NCBI GenBank assembly: GCA_023423715.1
Contig: JAFAFC010000029.1
Location: forward strand, 73,031-137,030
Length of the DNA: 64,000 bases
Reading direction: 5' to 3'
Origin: Bacteroidota bacterium
GTDB taxonomy: Bacteria; Bacteroidota; Bacteroidia; Flavobacteriales; Weeksellaceae
Positions within the stretch are counted from its first letter, which is position 1; each line of letters opens with the position of its first letter. The notes under the pieces are model-generated. The model saw only the letters and a program-made list of their open reading frames with translations, was not told the origin of the DNA and did not search any database. Below, piece after piece: positions 9,069 to 18,494 of the stretch. A program made the translations under genes and the position numbers.

Positions 9069-9809
9069 ATGCGTTTATTCATTAGTTTATTTTTTGGTTT
9101 AAGTTTGGTTCTCGTTTCCTGCAAGAAAGAGGAAGAAACTAACGTGAATAAGGTTTTGAAGAACATTCAAGCCGAATCGAAATCCTATCAAGCAAATGGA
9201 TTGAAATTGATGAAGTCCGAACGAACGGGCGACCATGAAATCAGCTTGCTTTTTTCGTATGATGTTGATGAACGATTGAGTGAAATTTCAGTAATAAAAT
9301 CCGCTTTGATTGGGATGGTCGGGAAAATGATTTGGAGTAATCCTGAAAACAAGAAATTGTTTAATGAAGGCATTAATTTCCGAATTTTAGTTCAAGATCA
9401 AAACGGAAAAATTGTTGCTGAGGAATTGATGAACAAATCCAATATGAATGGTTTGAAACCTGGAGAGATTATTAATCCAAAACATAACGAACTTCAAAAA
9501 ATGTTGGAAGTCTACAACGGGAATCTTCCGATTACCGATTCAGTTTCTGGAGTTAAAATAACGATGATTTCACTAGGGAAAAATAGCGATGTAGTTTATA
9601 CTGCCGTAGTCCCGAACAAATTGAAAGATATCGTGAAACGCGACGAGTCGAAGAATATTATCAAATCGGATATGAGCAAAGATCAACAATTGAAAAAAGT
9701 CTTAAGTGAATTAATGTATTTTGACATCAAATCTTTGAAATATCAATATCGTGATAATGCTGGAAAGCTGCTTCAGGAAATAGAAATGCATCCAAAAGAT
9801 TTTAAATAA
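9069..9809 (+). CDS. hypothetical lipoprotein
   Basis: This 246-residue protein begins with a lipoprotein signal peptide (MRLFISLFFGLSLVLVSC), where the lipobox LVSC ends at Cys18 and is followed by a KKEEE stretch. The rest is soluble, charged and without a family I recognise, and has no internal membrane segment. Monocistronic: a hairpin lies upstream and a strong terminator lies 18 nt after the stop. Likely anchored in the inner or outer membrane facing the periplasm. Confidence 0.75.
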   Translation: MRLFISLFFGLSLVLVSCKKEEETNVNKVLKNIQAESKSYQANGLKLMKSERTGDHEISLLFSYDVDERLSEISVIKSALIGMVGKMIWSNPENKKLFNEGINFRILVQDQNGKIVAEELMNKSNMNGLKPGEIINPKHNELQKMLEVYNGNLPITDSVSGVKITMISLGKNSDVVYTAVVPNKLKDIVKRDESKNIIKSDMSKDQQLKKVLSELMYFDIKSLKYQYRDNAGKLLQEIEMHPKDFK

Positions 9810-9827
9810 TTTAGTTCTACAACTTAT

Positions 9828-9856
9828 AAAACGTCTCATTTTTGAGACGTTTTTTT
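9828..9856 (+). terminator. intrinsic terminator of the lipoprotein gene
   Basis: The arms ACGTCTCA (9831-9838) and TGAGACGT (9843-9850) have a T4 loop, are flanked by AAA/TTT pairs and end in a T run. Confidence 0.9.
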
Positions 9857-10010
9857 GTTTCATTTACTTGTAATTTTAGATTATCAAGACCAATTCTAAG
9901 TATTGACATTGCATTCATATTTGGTCAATTCATGGAAGAAAACTTAAAAATATGGTGTCGGTTTCTTAAAATACAGTTCATATGCAGAGCCTAGTTTTGC
10001 TCTAGTAAAA

Positions 10011-11498
10011 ATGAAATCAAATATGAATTTACATCACAGTATTGCAGCTTTTGCGTTTTTAGCTTTAACATTTCAAAGCTGTAATGACGAGTCAGGTTCT
10101 GATAACAAACCTGTAAATCCAGAAATTAAAATTGAAAACTTTTCTAAAGAACCGGCTTTCGTTTTTGGAATGCCTGGTTTTGAAAATTTAGAAATTAATA
10201 CGCTTATTTCGAGTTCGGATGCGCTTCCGCAATCGCCAAACTTCGTGTTTGCAGGACAGCCAGACGGAATGGGAATCATGAAAGATCCTGCATCAGACGG
10301 ATATTTAATGATTACGAATCACGAAATCACGCAATCAGTTTCAAGAGTATATTTAGATAAAACTTTTAGACCCATCAAAGGAGAGTATATTTTAAATGGA
10401 ATTGGTGGGATGACGCGTTTGTGTTCGGCAACATTAGCAACGCCAGAAACGCACGGTTTCAGTGCGTTTTTAACGGCTGGAGAATCGGGTGCCGAAAGTA
10501 TGGTTCATGCCATTAATCCTTTAGCGCCAGCTTCTCAAGCTTCGGATCAGTCACGAGTAAAACCTGCTTTAGGAAAGGCTTCTATGGAAAATGCGGTTCC
10601 GCTTCCTAAAGATGTTTCAGGTGGGAAAACGTATATTTTAATTGGTGAAGATCAATCGTATTCGTCTTCGCATCAGTCGGCTGGTCAATTGGTAATGTAC
10701 GTGGCAGATAAGCAGGGAGATTTGGATAATGGAAAATTATACGCTTTAAAAAGAAAAAACAACGATTATACGGAAACCAATATTACCAAAGGAAGTTCGT
10801 ATGAAGTGGAGTTTGTTGAAATTCCAAATGCGAAAAAACTAACAGGTGCAGAAATCAACCAAAAAAATATTGACAATAATGCGATTCGTTTTTCAAGAGT
10901 TGAAGATGTAGATTACAGAAAAGGAGCCAATAAAGGAAGAGAAATTTACTTTACAGCAACGGGAGAATCGAGTGATGGAGTAAATCCAAAACCTGGATTC
11001 ACGATGTGGGGAAGAGTGTACAAATTGGTTTTAAACGAAAACAACATGCTTACCGGTAAATTGGAGTTGGTTGCCGAAGGAGATTCGAATCCTGGAAACA
11101 ACATCATCAACCCAGATAACCTTTGTGTAACGGAAAATTACGTGTACATCCAAGAAGATGGAGATTCATATTACCCTGCTGCGAAGCACGATTCATACAT
11201 CTGGCAATTGAATATTTCAACGAAAGAATACAAACCTTGGTTGAACATGAAGCATAACAGAACTGATACAGCTTGGCAAACGGCTTACAACCAATCTGGA
11301 AGCTTACAAAAGTTCGGTTCTTGGGAATTTGGAGCGATGGTAGATGTGTCGGATATTATCGGCGTTCCTAACACGTTTGCAGTAAACGTTCACTCACACA
11401 CATGGCAAAAAGATGCGTTTAAAAATGCAGATGGAGCGGGTGTAAACACCAATAAAGAAGGTGGACAAGTAGTATTGATTCGCAACGTACAGAGATAA
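10011..11498 (+). CDS. PhoX/DUF839-like lipoprotein
   Basis: This 495-residue exported protein has a signal peptide with a lipobox-like TFQSC; Met5 (10023) is an alternative start. Segments typical of the PhoX/DUF839 beta-propeller are visible: MITNHE, NGIGGMTRLCSATLATPE, LTAGESGAESM, FSRVEDVDYRKG followed by EIYFTATGE, and PDNLCVTENYVYIQEDGDSY. PhoX proteins are secreted calcium/iron-dependent phosphatases. This one is shorter than classic PhoX, so phosphatase activity is an inference. It is followed by a terminator and then by a di-haem peroxidase gene in the same direction. Confidence 0.62.
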   Translation: MKSNMNLHHSIAAFAFLALTFQSCNDESGSDNKPVNPEIKIENFSKEPAFVFGMPGFENLEINTLISSSDALPQSPNFVFAGQPDGMGIMKDPASDGYLMITNHEITQSVSRVYLDKTFRPIKGEYILNGIGGMTRLCSATLATPETHGFSAFLTAGESGAESMVHAINPLAPASQASDQSRVKPALGKASMENAVPLPKDVSGGKTYILIGEDQSYSSSHQSAGQLVMYVADKQGDLDNGKLYALKRKNNDYTETNITKGSSYEVEFVEIPNAKKLTGAEINQKNIDNNAIRFSRVEDVDYRKGANKGREIYFTATGESSDGVNPKPGFTMWGRVYKLVLNENNMLTGKLELVAEGDSNPGNNIINPDNLCVTENYVYIQEDGDSYYPAAKHDSYIWQLNISTKEYKPWLNMKHNRTDTAWQTAYNQSGSLQKFGSWEFGAMVDVSDIIGVPNTFAVNVHSHTWQKDAFKNADGAGVNTNKEGGQVVLIRNVQR

Positions 11499-11520
11499 CT
11501 AATTAGTAACTTTTTTCTAT

Positions 11521-11558
11521 AAAGTATCAGTAGATTTTCTTTCTACTGATACTTTTTC
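11521..11558 (+). terminator. strong hairpin terminator between the PhoX-like gene and the peroxidase
   Basis: A 14-bp perfect inverted repeat, AAAGTATCAGTAGA (11521-11534) and TCTACTGATACTTT (11542-11555), is followed by T. It ends only about 7 nt before the ATG of the next gene, so it could also influence translation initiation there. Confidence 0.85.
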
Positions 11559-11564
11559 GCAATT

Positions 11565-13370
11565 ATGAAAAACCTTTTCAAAACCGTATGTTTTCTCGTT
11601 TTAATTTCGATTTTTGGTATCACAATTCAGTGTAAAGATCAAGGTCAGAAACCAATTAACGAAGATTTAGGAAGCGTAAAAACCGAGATTTTAAAAATCA
11701 ACCAAACCTTCAATACACAAACGAGCGAACTCATTCATTTGGTGGAACAAAATAAGGATGAACAAACTATTCAAGCTCGTTTTGATCAACTTCGTTTAAG
11801 CTACAAAAAAATGGAGTGGGCGATTGAGTATTTCCTTCCCAATTCGGCTCGATTTATTAATGGGCCAGCTCTTCCCGAAATTGAATTTGAAGAACATACC
11901 GTTCTCGAGCCTGAAGGATTGCAAGTTTTAGAAGAACTTATTTATCCATATTCTCCCGAAAATAAAGAAGAAGTTATCCGAATGCTCAAAAAATTGGTGA
12001 ACAAATCGGGAGCGATAAAAACGAATTTTGAAACCATTTCAGTCAATCGGAACCAAGTTTTTGATGCGCTTCGACAAGAAGTTTTCCGAATTACAAGTTT
12101 AGGAATTGCCGGTTTTGATACGCCAATTTCAGGAAAGCATCTTCAAGAAATGCCGTATACATTAGAAAGTTTGAAGTATTTTCTAAAGCATATTTCGTAC
12201 GAGAAAAACAACAAAGCTTTTCAGGATATTTCACGATTAATTGATCAAGCCAAAGCTGAACTTCAAAAGAATTCCAACAAAGACACGTTTAATTATGCTG
12301 ATTTTATAGCTGATATCTTAAATCCTTTAGCATCCGAAGTTTTGGAGTTTAAGAAAATTGAAGATATTCAGGATATTGAAGTCACTTCTGTCATCAATAA
12401 AAACGCTGCCAATTTTTTCTCAAAAGACGCTTTTAGTCCCAATGCATTTGTACCTGGAAAAAAATTTGAAATGTCTACGGAAAAAGCGGATTTAGGAAAG
12501 AAATTATTTAGTGATAATCTACTTTCTAAAAACAGCGATCGAAGTTGTGCGACGTGCCATGTTGCCGAAAAAGCATTTACAGACGGCATGGAAAAATCAC
12601 TTTCACTCATTGGCGCACCACTTTCCAGAAATACACCTTCGCTCAATTATTCAGGTCTGCAACAAGCGCAGTTTTGGGATATGCGACAAGCCGATTTGGA
12701 GGGTCAAAGTTCTGATGTTATCACGAACAAAGAAGAAATGCACGGTGATTTGGAAACGATTATTGCAAAAATTAATGCACATCCTGAATATTCAAAAATT
12801 TTCAAACAAATTTACCTGACGAACAAGGTAGAAACGTGGCAACTTCAAAATGCTTTGGCGAGTTATATTCGTTCTTTGCCGACGTTTAACTCTAATTTCG
12901 ATACTTTCATGCGCGGAAATAAAAACGCTATTACGGCGAATCAAAAACAAGGTTTCAATTTGTTTGTAGGGAAAGCAAAATGTACGACTTGTCACTTTTT
13001 TCCATTATTCAATGGAACCGTTCCACCCAATTACGTAAAAACTGAACAAGAAGTTTTAGGAACAGCGGAAAATGCGAAGAATCAAAAATTGGATTCTGAT
13101 TTAGGTCGAGGAAAATTCCATGCAACAGTGCAGGAATTGCAACATTCATTTAAAACACCAACCATTCGAAATATCAATAAAACTGCACCGTATATGCATA
13201 ACGGAGGTTATCAAACCTTAAAACAAGTGATGGATTTCTACAATAAAGGAGGTGGAAAAGGTTTAGGTTTAAAAGTAGATAATCAAACCTTACCCGAAGA
13301 TCAACTCAATTTGACCGATAAAGAAATCGACCAAATCATTGATTTTATGAAGACTTTGTACGACAAGTAA
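11565..13370 (+). CDS. di-haem cytochrome c peroxidase with N-terminal extension
   Basis: This 601-residue exported protein belongs to the CCP/MauG family, which reduces H2O2 or oxidises a protein partner with two c-type haems. The signal peptide ends near ITIQC, a possible lipobox. Residues about 30-250 form a helical N-terminal domain with the phrase NGPALPEIE, seen in Bacteroidetes peroxidases of this length and resembling imelysin. The peroxidase part has haem sites CATCH (C328) and CTTCH (C473), and a C-terminal APYMHNGG whose Met544 is a likely axial ligand. The extra domain makes it nearly twice as long as classic CcpA. Its job with the PhoX-like neighbour is unknown. Confidence 0.9.
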   Translation: MKNLFKTVCFLVLISIFGITIQCKDQGQKPINEDLGSVKTEILKINQTFNTQTSELIHLVEQNKDEQTIQARFDQLRLSYKKMEWAIEYFLPNSARFINGPALPEIEFEEHTVLEPEGLQVLEELIYPYSPENKEEVIRMLKKLVNKSGAIKTNFETISVNRNQVFDALRQEVFRITSLGIAGFDTPISGKHLQEMPYTLESLKYFLKHISYEKNNKAFQDISRLIDQAKAELQKNSNKDTFNYADFIADILNPLASEVLEFKKIEDIQDIEVTSVINKNAANFFSKDAFSPNAFVPGKKFEMSTEKADLGKKLFSDNLLSKNSDRSCATCHVAEKAFTDGMEKSLSLIGAPLSRNTPSLNYSGLQQAQFWDMRQADLEGQSSDVITNKEEMHGDLETIIAKINAHPEYSKIFKQIYLTNKVETWQLQNALASYIRSLPTFNSNFDTFMRGNKNAITANQKQGFNLFVGKAKCTTCHFFPLFNGTVPPNYVKTEQEVLGTAENAKNQKLDSDLGRGKFHATVQELQHSFKTPTIRNINKTAPYMHNGGYQTLKQVMDFYNKGGGKGLGLKVDNQTLPEDQLNLTDKEIDQIIDFMKTLYDK

Positions 13371-13394
13371 GAAATAGGCCTTGCCTATAAAAAT

Positions 13395-13437
13395 AATTCG
13401 CATGAAGAAAATATAAATTTCTTGATGCGAATTTTAT
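13395..13437 (+). terminator. intrinsic terminator of the peroxidase gene
   Basis: Arms AATTCGCAT (13395-13403) and ATGCGAATT (13425-13433) are extended inward by GAAGAAA/TTTCTT pairing and followed by a T-rich tract, 24 nt after the stop. Confidence 0.85.
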
Positions 13438-13527
13438 TTTTTAATGTGATTGAAATATAAAACCATTCTTTAAAAATGTAACTTTCCAGCTGGAAAAGCT
13501 ACTTATTTTTAAACATTAATCTTGTTT

Positions 13528-15951
13528 ATGAAAAAATACGCGTCACTCGTTTTATTTTTCGTTTTTATCTCCATTTTTTCCCAGAATAAAATCACGGTTT
13601 TTGAAGCAGGGAACCGCAAACCAATTGTGAATGCGACGGTTTCATGTAATAAAGTTCCTATTGGGAAAACCAATTCTTTGGGGCAATTGGACTTCCGAAC
13701 AAAATGTAAACTGATTGAAGTTTCTATGCCGGGATATTATTCGGAAGATGTTTTGGTTGATAAGCGTATGGAAGCTACTTTAAGTGAAGTTGATGGTGAA
13801 ACGAGAACGATAGAAACGGTTGTTTTAAATGATAAAAGTGATCCGGAAGCCCTGAAAATTCTAGATAAAGTAAATGCGAATTACGAAAATAATTCACCAA
13901 AAAGGTTGGACTCGTATTCCTTTAAATCATACGAGAAAATTTCCTACGATTTCGATGAAGACAGTATTAGAGCGTATAATGATTTTCTAGAAAAGCGATT
14001 GGATTTACTCTCAAAACTTCCAAAAAAAGACCAAACGGAAGAACAGAAAAAAGACTCGTTAGAGTGGAATGGAGTGAGCAAAATGATGGGGAAATCCAAA
14101 ATGTTTCTTTGGGAAAAAGCGCAAGAATATTTGTATTCTAAAAAATATGGTGAGAAAATAAACATTTTAGACAATCGAATTTCAGGATTGAAAGAGCCGA
14201 TTTATGAAATGTTCACCTTGCGTTCGAACCGAACAAAAGTTCCGCGCGAGGTCGCTAAAGAAAACCGGAATCTGTATCGTTTTTTCCTTTCTGATTCCAT
14301 TGAAATAGATGGTCGAATGAATTACGTAATTCGTTTTCGTCAAGTAGATTACAAACAGGCTATTAATCGAAGAAAGTTTAATGGTTATTTGTACATCGAC
14401 AAAGATACTTATGCGGTGAAAAAGCTGGAAAGTAGCTCGAAAAAAGCCAATGAAGGAACCATTACGAGTATTTGGAAACCGATTGATAACAAATGGTTTT
14501 TGGTGAAAGAAAATTTTAAGCTGAAAGCCGGAAATGTCAATTTTGGTGCGAAGAAAGCGGATTCCGCAGGTTTAAAAAAGCAGTTTGGGATGTATGTTTT
14601 TTTAACTTCCGATTTCTTTGATTTTAAAGTTCCAGCCGATGTCAAAGCCAAAGATTTCAAAGGCTACACGATGGAAGTTCAGAATACAGATGGGAAAACT
14701 TTAGATCAATACCGTATCAATCCGCTTTCGGAACGCGAAGCAGATACCTATAAACAAATTGATAGTTTAGGAAAAAAATATAAAGTCGATCAAAAAGCAA
14801 GTGTTCTTTCGGCTTTAGTAAAAGGAAAAGTTCGCGTTGGAAATGTTGATTTTGATGCGTCACAGTTTCTAAAATACAATTTGTACGAGGGTTTTAGAGT
14901 CGGCGTTGGTGCAAAATTGAATGAGCGTTTTCACAAATATATTTCGCCAGATGCGTATGTGGGCTATGGCTTTAAAGATGAAGGGTTCAAGTATGGAGTA
15001 GGTTTGGATGTTCGCACAACGACAAGAAAAACTTCTTTTTTCCGAATTGAGTATTACGATGATGTCGTGGCTTCAGGGAAGTTCAGTGAAAATATGTGGA
15101 ACTTCCGTATGAAGCTGATGAATTCTGGAGTGGATATGAAAAACGACGTTTTTTATGGTTACAGAGGATTTAAACTTTCTTACGAAGCAGATATTGCGAA
15201 CTCATTAACGATGCAAGTTGCTGCAAAAAAAGATCAGGAAAGATCCTTGTTTGATTATAATTTTAGAGGTTTAGGAGATCGTTTTGATAATTTTAGTACG
15301 AAAATATCACTGAAATATTCGCCTGGATCGAAAAATATCATGACGCCTTCTGGAAAATATACATTTGAACAAAATTTTCCTGAAGTTTTCTTCAACTACG
15401 AAAAAGGAATGAAAGCTTTTGGTGGTGATTTGGAGTATGATCGTTTTGATGTTTTATTAGCCCATCAGCTAAAATGGGGTGGTGGTGTAACTGGTGTTCG
15501 TGCTTATGCAGGTTTGATGTCTGGAAATGCTCCGATTTGGCATCACTTTCAGCAAAATGGTTTAGGCTCTGGCGAAGAGAATTCATTTAATTTCAATTTA
15601 ACTTCCTATTTAGGTTTTGCTACGATGGAAGCTGGAAAATACTATAATGATCGATTTGCGGGCTTTTATTTAACGCATCGAATTCCGTGGTATTTCAAAA
15701 GTTTTGGAAAAAACACCTCTAGTTTTGATGTCGTTTATCGAGGAATTATCGGAAATATGGACGATATGGCAGATCATCAGTTTAAATATGATAAGTTGAA
15801 TCATTTCTACCAAGAAGTCGGCTTAGAGTGGAATAATTTCTTGAGTTCGCAATTTAATCTTGGGTTTTTCTACAGAGTTGGGCATTACCACACGCAAATT
15901 TTCAAAGATAATTTTGCCATTCAGTTTAAGTTTAAATTCTTAGGATTTTAA
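13528..15951 (+). CDS. DUF5686/carboxypeptidase-like regulatory domain outer-membrane protein
   Basis: The start is set at the ATG at 13528; the frame extends two codons further only by using TTG. The 807-residue protein has a signal peptide (cleavage near ISIFSQ) and a short carboxypeptidase-regulatory-like beta domain (about 20-75: ITVFEAGNRKPIVNATVSC). A long DUF5686 region follows, and the C-terminal half is rich in alternating aromatic strands, ending in QFKFKFLGF as outer-membrane barrels do. DUF5686 proteins are common in Bacteroidetes and of unknown function. The stop overlaps the next ATG (TAATG), so the small membrane protein downstream is co-translated. Confidence 0.85.
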   Translation: MKKYASLVLFFVFISIFSQNKITVFEAGNRKPIVNATVSCNKVPIGKTNSLGQLDFRTKCKLIEVSMPGYYSEDVLVDKRMEATLSEVDGETRTIETVVLNDKSDPEALKILDKVNANYENNSPKRLDSYSFKSYEKISYDFDEDSIRAYNDFLEKRLDLLSKLPKKDQTEEQKKDSLEWNGVSKMMGKSKMFLWEKAQEYLYSKKYGEKINILDNRISGLKEPIYEMFTLRSNRTKVPREVAKENRNLYRFFLSDSIEIDGRMNYVIRFRQVDYKQAINRRKFNGYLYIDKDTYAVKKLESSSKKANEGTITSIWKPIDNKWFLVKENFKLKAGNVNFGAKKADSAGLKKQFGMYVFLTSDFFDFKVPADVKAKDFKGYTMEVQNTDGKTLDQYRINPLSEREADTYKQIDSLGKKYKVDQKASVLSALVKGKVRVGNVDFDASQFLKYNLYEGFRVGVGAKLNERFHKYISPDAYVGYGFKDEGFKYGVGLDVRTTTRKTSFFRIEYYDDVVASGKFSENMWNFRMKLMNSGVDMKNDVFYGYRGFKLSYEADIANSLTMQVAAKKDQERSLFDYNFRGLGDRFDNFSTKISLKYSPGSKNIMTPSGKYTFEQNFPEVFFNYEKGMKAFGGDLEYDRFDVLLAHQLKWGGGVTGVRAYAGLMSGNAPIWHHFQQNGLGSGEENSFNFNLTSYLGFATMEAGKYYNDRFAGFYLTHRIPWYFKSFGKNTSSFDVVYRGIIGNMDDMADHQFKYDKLNHFYQEVGLEWNNFLSSQFNLGFFYRVGHYHTQIFKDNFAIQFKFKFLGF

Positions 15952-16484
15952 TGGTTTTGAATAATCGGTTACTTTACTTTTTAGCATCACTTGTATTGGT
16001 TTATGCAAGTATTCGGTGGTATGTTGATCAAGGTGAACGCAAATATATCTTTGTTGTTTTTGTGGCTTTTACAATTGCTGTTTTTGTTGGTTTGAATTGG
16101 TATCAAAATTTGGATTCGAAGAAAAAGACCTATTCTAATGCCGATTATGATGAATTTGAAGCCTCTTTAGAAGACGATGGTGATTTTGTGTTTGATGAAT
16201 CAGGTTTTTCTATTCAAAATACGGCAAAAGTTGATTGGGATGATGTTGAGAAAATTAACATTTACAAATATGTGAAATCCAAGGGTGAAACTTTTTTGAA
16301 AGTTAGAATCGAAACAAAAGATAGGAACTTAGATATTCTCGATTCGGTTCCTGGCTATCCCAAATTTTCAGAAAAAATGATGAATTATTTAGGGGTTTTT
16401 GCTGATTGGGAATGGCAGCACCCAGGAAAAGATGAGGTCCTTGAACTTTATGAAAAACCAGTTGAAGAATCTACTAAAGAATAA
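15951..16484 (+). CDS. small membrane protein, function unknown
   Basis: This 177-residue protein has two adjacent hydrophobic segments at about 8-23 and 33-50, then an acidic cytoplasmic or periplasmic tail (YDEFEASLEDDGDFVFDESGF). The tail resembles small bacterial PH-like or YcxB-like domains only weakly. Its ATG uses the last base of the DUF5686 stop codon, pointing to a shared operon and perhaps a shared role at the envelope. No family assigned. Confidence 0.7.
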   Translation: MVLNNRLLYFLASLVLVYASIRWYVDQGERKYIFVVFVAFTIAVFVGLNWYQNLDSKKKTYSNADYDEFEASLEDDGDFVFDESGFSIQNTAKVDWDDVEKINIYKYVKSKGETFLKVRIETKDRNLDILDSVPGYPKFSEKMMNYLGVFADWEWQHPGKDEVLELYEKPVEESTKE

Positions 16485-16510
16485 ATAAAGTACTTGTTTT
16501 TGATCCTACT

Positions 16511-16876
16511 TTAAATAATTTTTAAATGAGAGTTTATCAGTAAAAACAAACTAGCCATTAAAACAGTTGTCGATAGAAGAAGCAATGCAAAATTTGAAAC
16601 ATACAATGTTTTAACCATTCTAATTCTGATTATACTAATTATTAATACAGTGGAAGTAAGTAAGCCAGTTATTAGTGATATTAGTATCTGTAAAAGTAAA
16701 TTATCCGATGCAAAAATTTCTTCATTTGCTATTAGTGTAACAAAAGAAATAATGAAGAATACGAAGACTATTAGAACAACATAGTTTTGTTGCTTTCTTT
16801 CCGCAGATTCATTTTTATTACCATTTGGAAATAAATTAAAGAGATTTAAAATTATGTCTATTATATCAAAAAACAT
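16511..16876 (-). CDS. hypothetical membrane protein
   Basis: This 121-residue protein has three strongly hydrophobic segments near 32-49, 60-82 and 92-114 after an amphipathic, Asn-rich N-terminus. It is convergent with the preceding gene and lies downstream of ahcY in the same orientation, beyond the ahcY terminator. Its base composition is more AT-rich than its neighbours. No family recognised; it may be a poorly conserved local gene. Confidence 0.55.
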   Translation of the reverse strand: MFFDIIDIILNLFNLFPNGNKNESAERKQQNYVVLIVFVFFIISFVTLIANEEIFASDNLLLQILISLITGLLTSTVLIISIIRIRMVKTLYVSNFALLLLSTTVLMASLFLLINSHLKII

Positions 16877-16952
16877 TAAACTGAGTTTGTCGAAGTAAAC
16901 TTTGCTCCTAAACTCAAAAATATAGTTTTTTTTACAAAGAAAAACTTTTTGA

Positions 16953-16988
16953 TAAAAAAATCCCGTTCCAAATTTTGAAACGGGATTT
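16953..16988 (-). terminator. intrinsic terminator of ahcY
   Basis: Stem AAATCCCGTT (16958-16967) and AACGGGATTT (16979-16988) is followed on the minus strand by a T run (16953-16960). It begins 22 nt after the ahcY stop. Confidence 0.9.
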
Positions 16989-17009
16989 ATTATTTAAAAC
17001 TCAATGAGT

Positions 17010-18323
17010 TTAGTATCTGTAATATTCAGGTTTGAAAGGTCCTTCAACAGCAACTCCGATATAATCAGCTTGTGCAGGAGAAAGAGTTTCTAGCTCAACG
17101 CTTAATTTTTTAAGGTGTAAAGCAGCTACTTTTTCATCTAAATGTTTAGGTAACATATACACTTCGTTTCCGTAAGCTGCGGAGTTTGTCCACAATTCAA
17201 TCTGAGCCAAAGTTTGGTTAGAGAACGAGTTCGACATTACGAAAGATGGGTGACCAGTTGCACAACCAAGATTCACCAAACGACCTTCAGCCAAGATGAT
17301 GATTTCTTTACCATCAACGTTGTAGATGTCAACTTGAGGCTTAACTTCAGTTTTAGTTGAACCGTAGTTTTCGTTTAACCAAGCCATATCGATTTCGTTA
17401 TCGAAATGTCCGATGTTACAAACGATCGTTTTATCTTTCATTTTCTTGAAATGCTCAGGTCTAACGATGTTGAAGTTACCAGTTGTAGTAATTACGATAT
17501 CCGCATTGTCAACAACAGTATCTAATCTTTTTACTTCGTAACCATCCATTGCTGCTTGAAGCGCACAAATTGGGTCAATTTCTGTAACCGTAACGATAGA
17601 ACCAGCTCCTCTGAAAGATGCTGCAGTACCTTTACCAACGTCTCCGTAACCACAAACAACCACTCTTTTACCAGCTAACATTACGTCAGTTGCTCTTCTT
17701 ACCGCATCAACAGCAGATTCTTTACAACCGTATTTGTTATCGAATTTTGACTTAGTAACTGAATCGTTTACGTTGATTGCGGGCATTACTAAAGTTCCGT
17801 TTTTCATTCTTTCGTACAATCTGTGAACACCTGTTGTTGTTTCTTCAGAAAGTCCTTTGATGTCTTTTGTGAATTCTGGATATTTATCAAAAACCATGTT
17901 GGTTAAATCTCCACCATCATCCAAAATCATGTTTAATGGTTTTCTATCTTCGCCGAAGAATAAAGTTTGCTCAATACACCAATCGAATTCCTCTTCGTTA
18001 AGACCTTTCCAAGCATAAACTGGAATTCCAGCAGCAGCAATCGCCGCCGCAGCGTGATCCTGAGTTGAGAAGATATTACAAGAAGACCAAGTAACTTCTG
18101 CACCAAGAGCTACCAAAGTTTCTATCAAAACTGCAGTTTGAATCGTCATGTGAAGACATCCTGCAATTCTAGCACCTTTTAATGGTTGAGATGGTCCGTA
18201 TTCTTCACGAATCGCCATCAAACCTGGCATTTCAGCTTCTGCTAACGTAATTTCTTTTCTTCCCCATTCTGCAAGAGAAATATCCTTAACCTTGTAAGGA
18301 ACATATTGTGTTGTTGTATCCAT
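17010..18323 (-). CDS. ahcY: S-adenosylhomocysteine hydrolase
   Basis: This 437-residue cytoplasmic NAD-dependent enzyme splits S-adenosylhomocysteine into adenosine and homocysteine, removing the product of SAM-dependent methylation. Hallmarks include GCLHMTIQTAVLIETL, SSCNIFSTQDHAAAA, the Rossmann motif GYGDVGKGTA, CNIGHFDNEID and the C-terminal EGPFKPEYYRY, whose Lys and Tyr residues contact the neighbouring subunit's NAD. Length is normal. The upstream region holds an attenuator-like leader and a nearer candidate promoter (see those entries). Confidence 0.98.
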   Translation of the reverse strand: MDTTTQYVPYKVKDISLAEWGRKEITLAEAEMPGLMAIREEYGPSQPLKGARIAGCLHMTIQTAVLIETLVALGAEVTWSSCNIFSTQDHAAAAIAAAGIPVYAWKGLNEEEFDWCIEQTLFFGEDRKPLNMILDDGGDLTNMVFDKYPEFTKDIKGLSEETTTGVHRLYERMKNGTLVMPAINVNDSVTKSKFDNKYGCKESAVDAVRRATDVMLAGKRVVVCGYGDVGKGTAASFRGAGSIVTVTEIDPICALQAAMDGYEVKRLDTVVDNADIVITTTGNFNIVRPEHFKKMKDKTIVCNIGHFDNEIDMAWLNENYGSTKTEVKPQVDIYNVDGKEIIILAEGRLVNLGCATGHPSFVMSNSFSNQTLAQIELWTNSAAYGNEVYMLPKHLDEKVAALHLKKLSVELETLSPAQADYIGVAVEGPFKPEYYRY

Positions 18324-18357
18324 AAATACAGTTTTGTTTTTGAATTAATTTTCGATG

Positions 18358-18365
18358 CAAAAATA
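18358..18365 (-). promoter_or_regulatory. candidate -7 box of ahcY
   Basis: The minus strand reads TATTTTTG (TAnnTTTG), 35 nt upstream of the ahcY ATG. The -33 position is TTT, not TTG. If active, this promoter would bypass the hairpin leader just upstream. Confidence 0.4.
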
Positions 18366-18384
18366 CAATTTATTATGCACATAT

Positions 18385-18470
18385 AAAAAAAAGGCGAAAC
18401 GCTTTTCGCTAAGACTATAAGAGTCTGTTGTTCAAACGTTTCGTGCCTTCCCATCCAAAGGATGTCGTTT
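18385..18470 (-). promoter_or_regulatory. attenuator-like leader with terminator/antiterminator, upstream of ahcY
   Basis: Reading the minus strand, the leader has a hairpin CATCC-TTT-GGATG (18464-18452), a segment CGAAACG (18443-18437), a hairpin AGACT-CTTAT-AGTCT (18426-18412), then GCGAAA-AGCG-TTTCGC (18409-18394) and an 8-T run (18392-18385). The last hairpin is a textbook terminator. CGAAACG can pair perfectly with CGTTTCG (18401-18395), which would break the terminator. AAACG (18470-18466) can pair with CGTTT (18438-18434), which would block that antiterminator. The layout is that of a riboswitch or attenuator. The alternative is a plain terminator for the efflux operon that ends at 18495. 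No known RNA family was recognised. Confidence 0.5.
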
Positions 18471-18494
18471 AAGAGTAAGTGTATTAAAAAAGTG

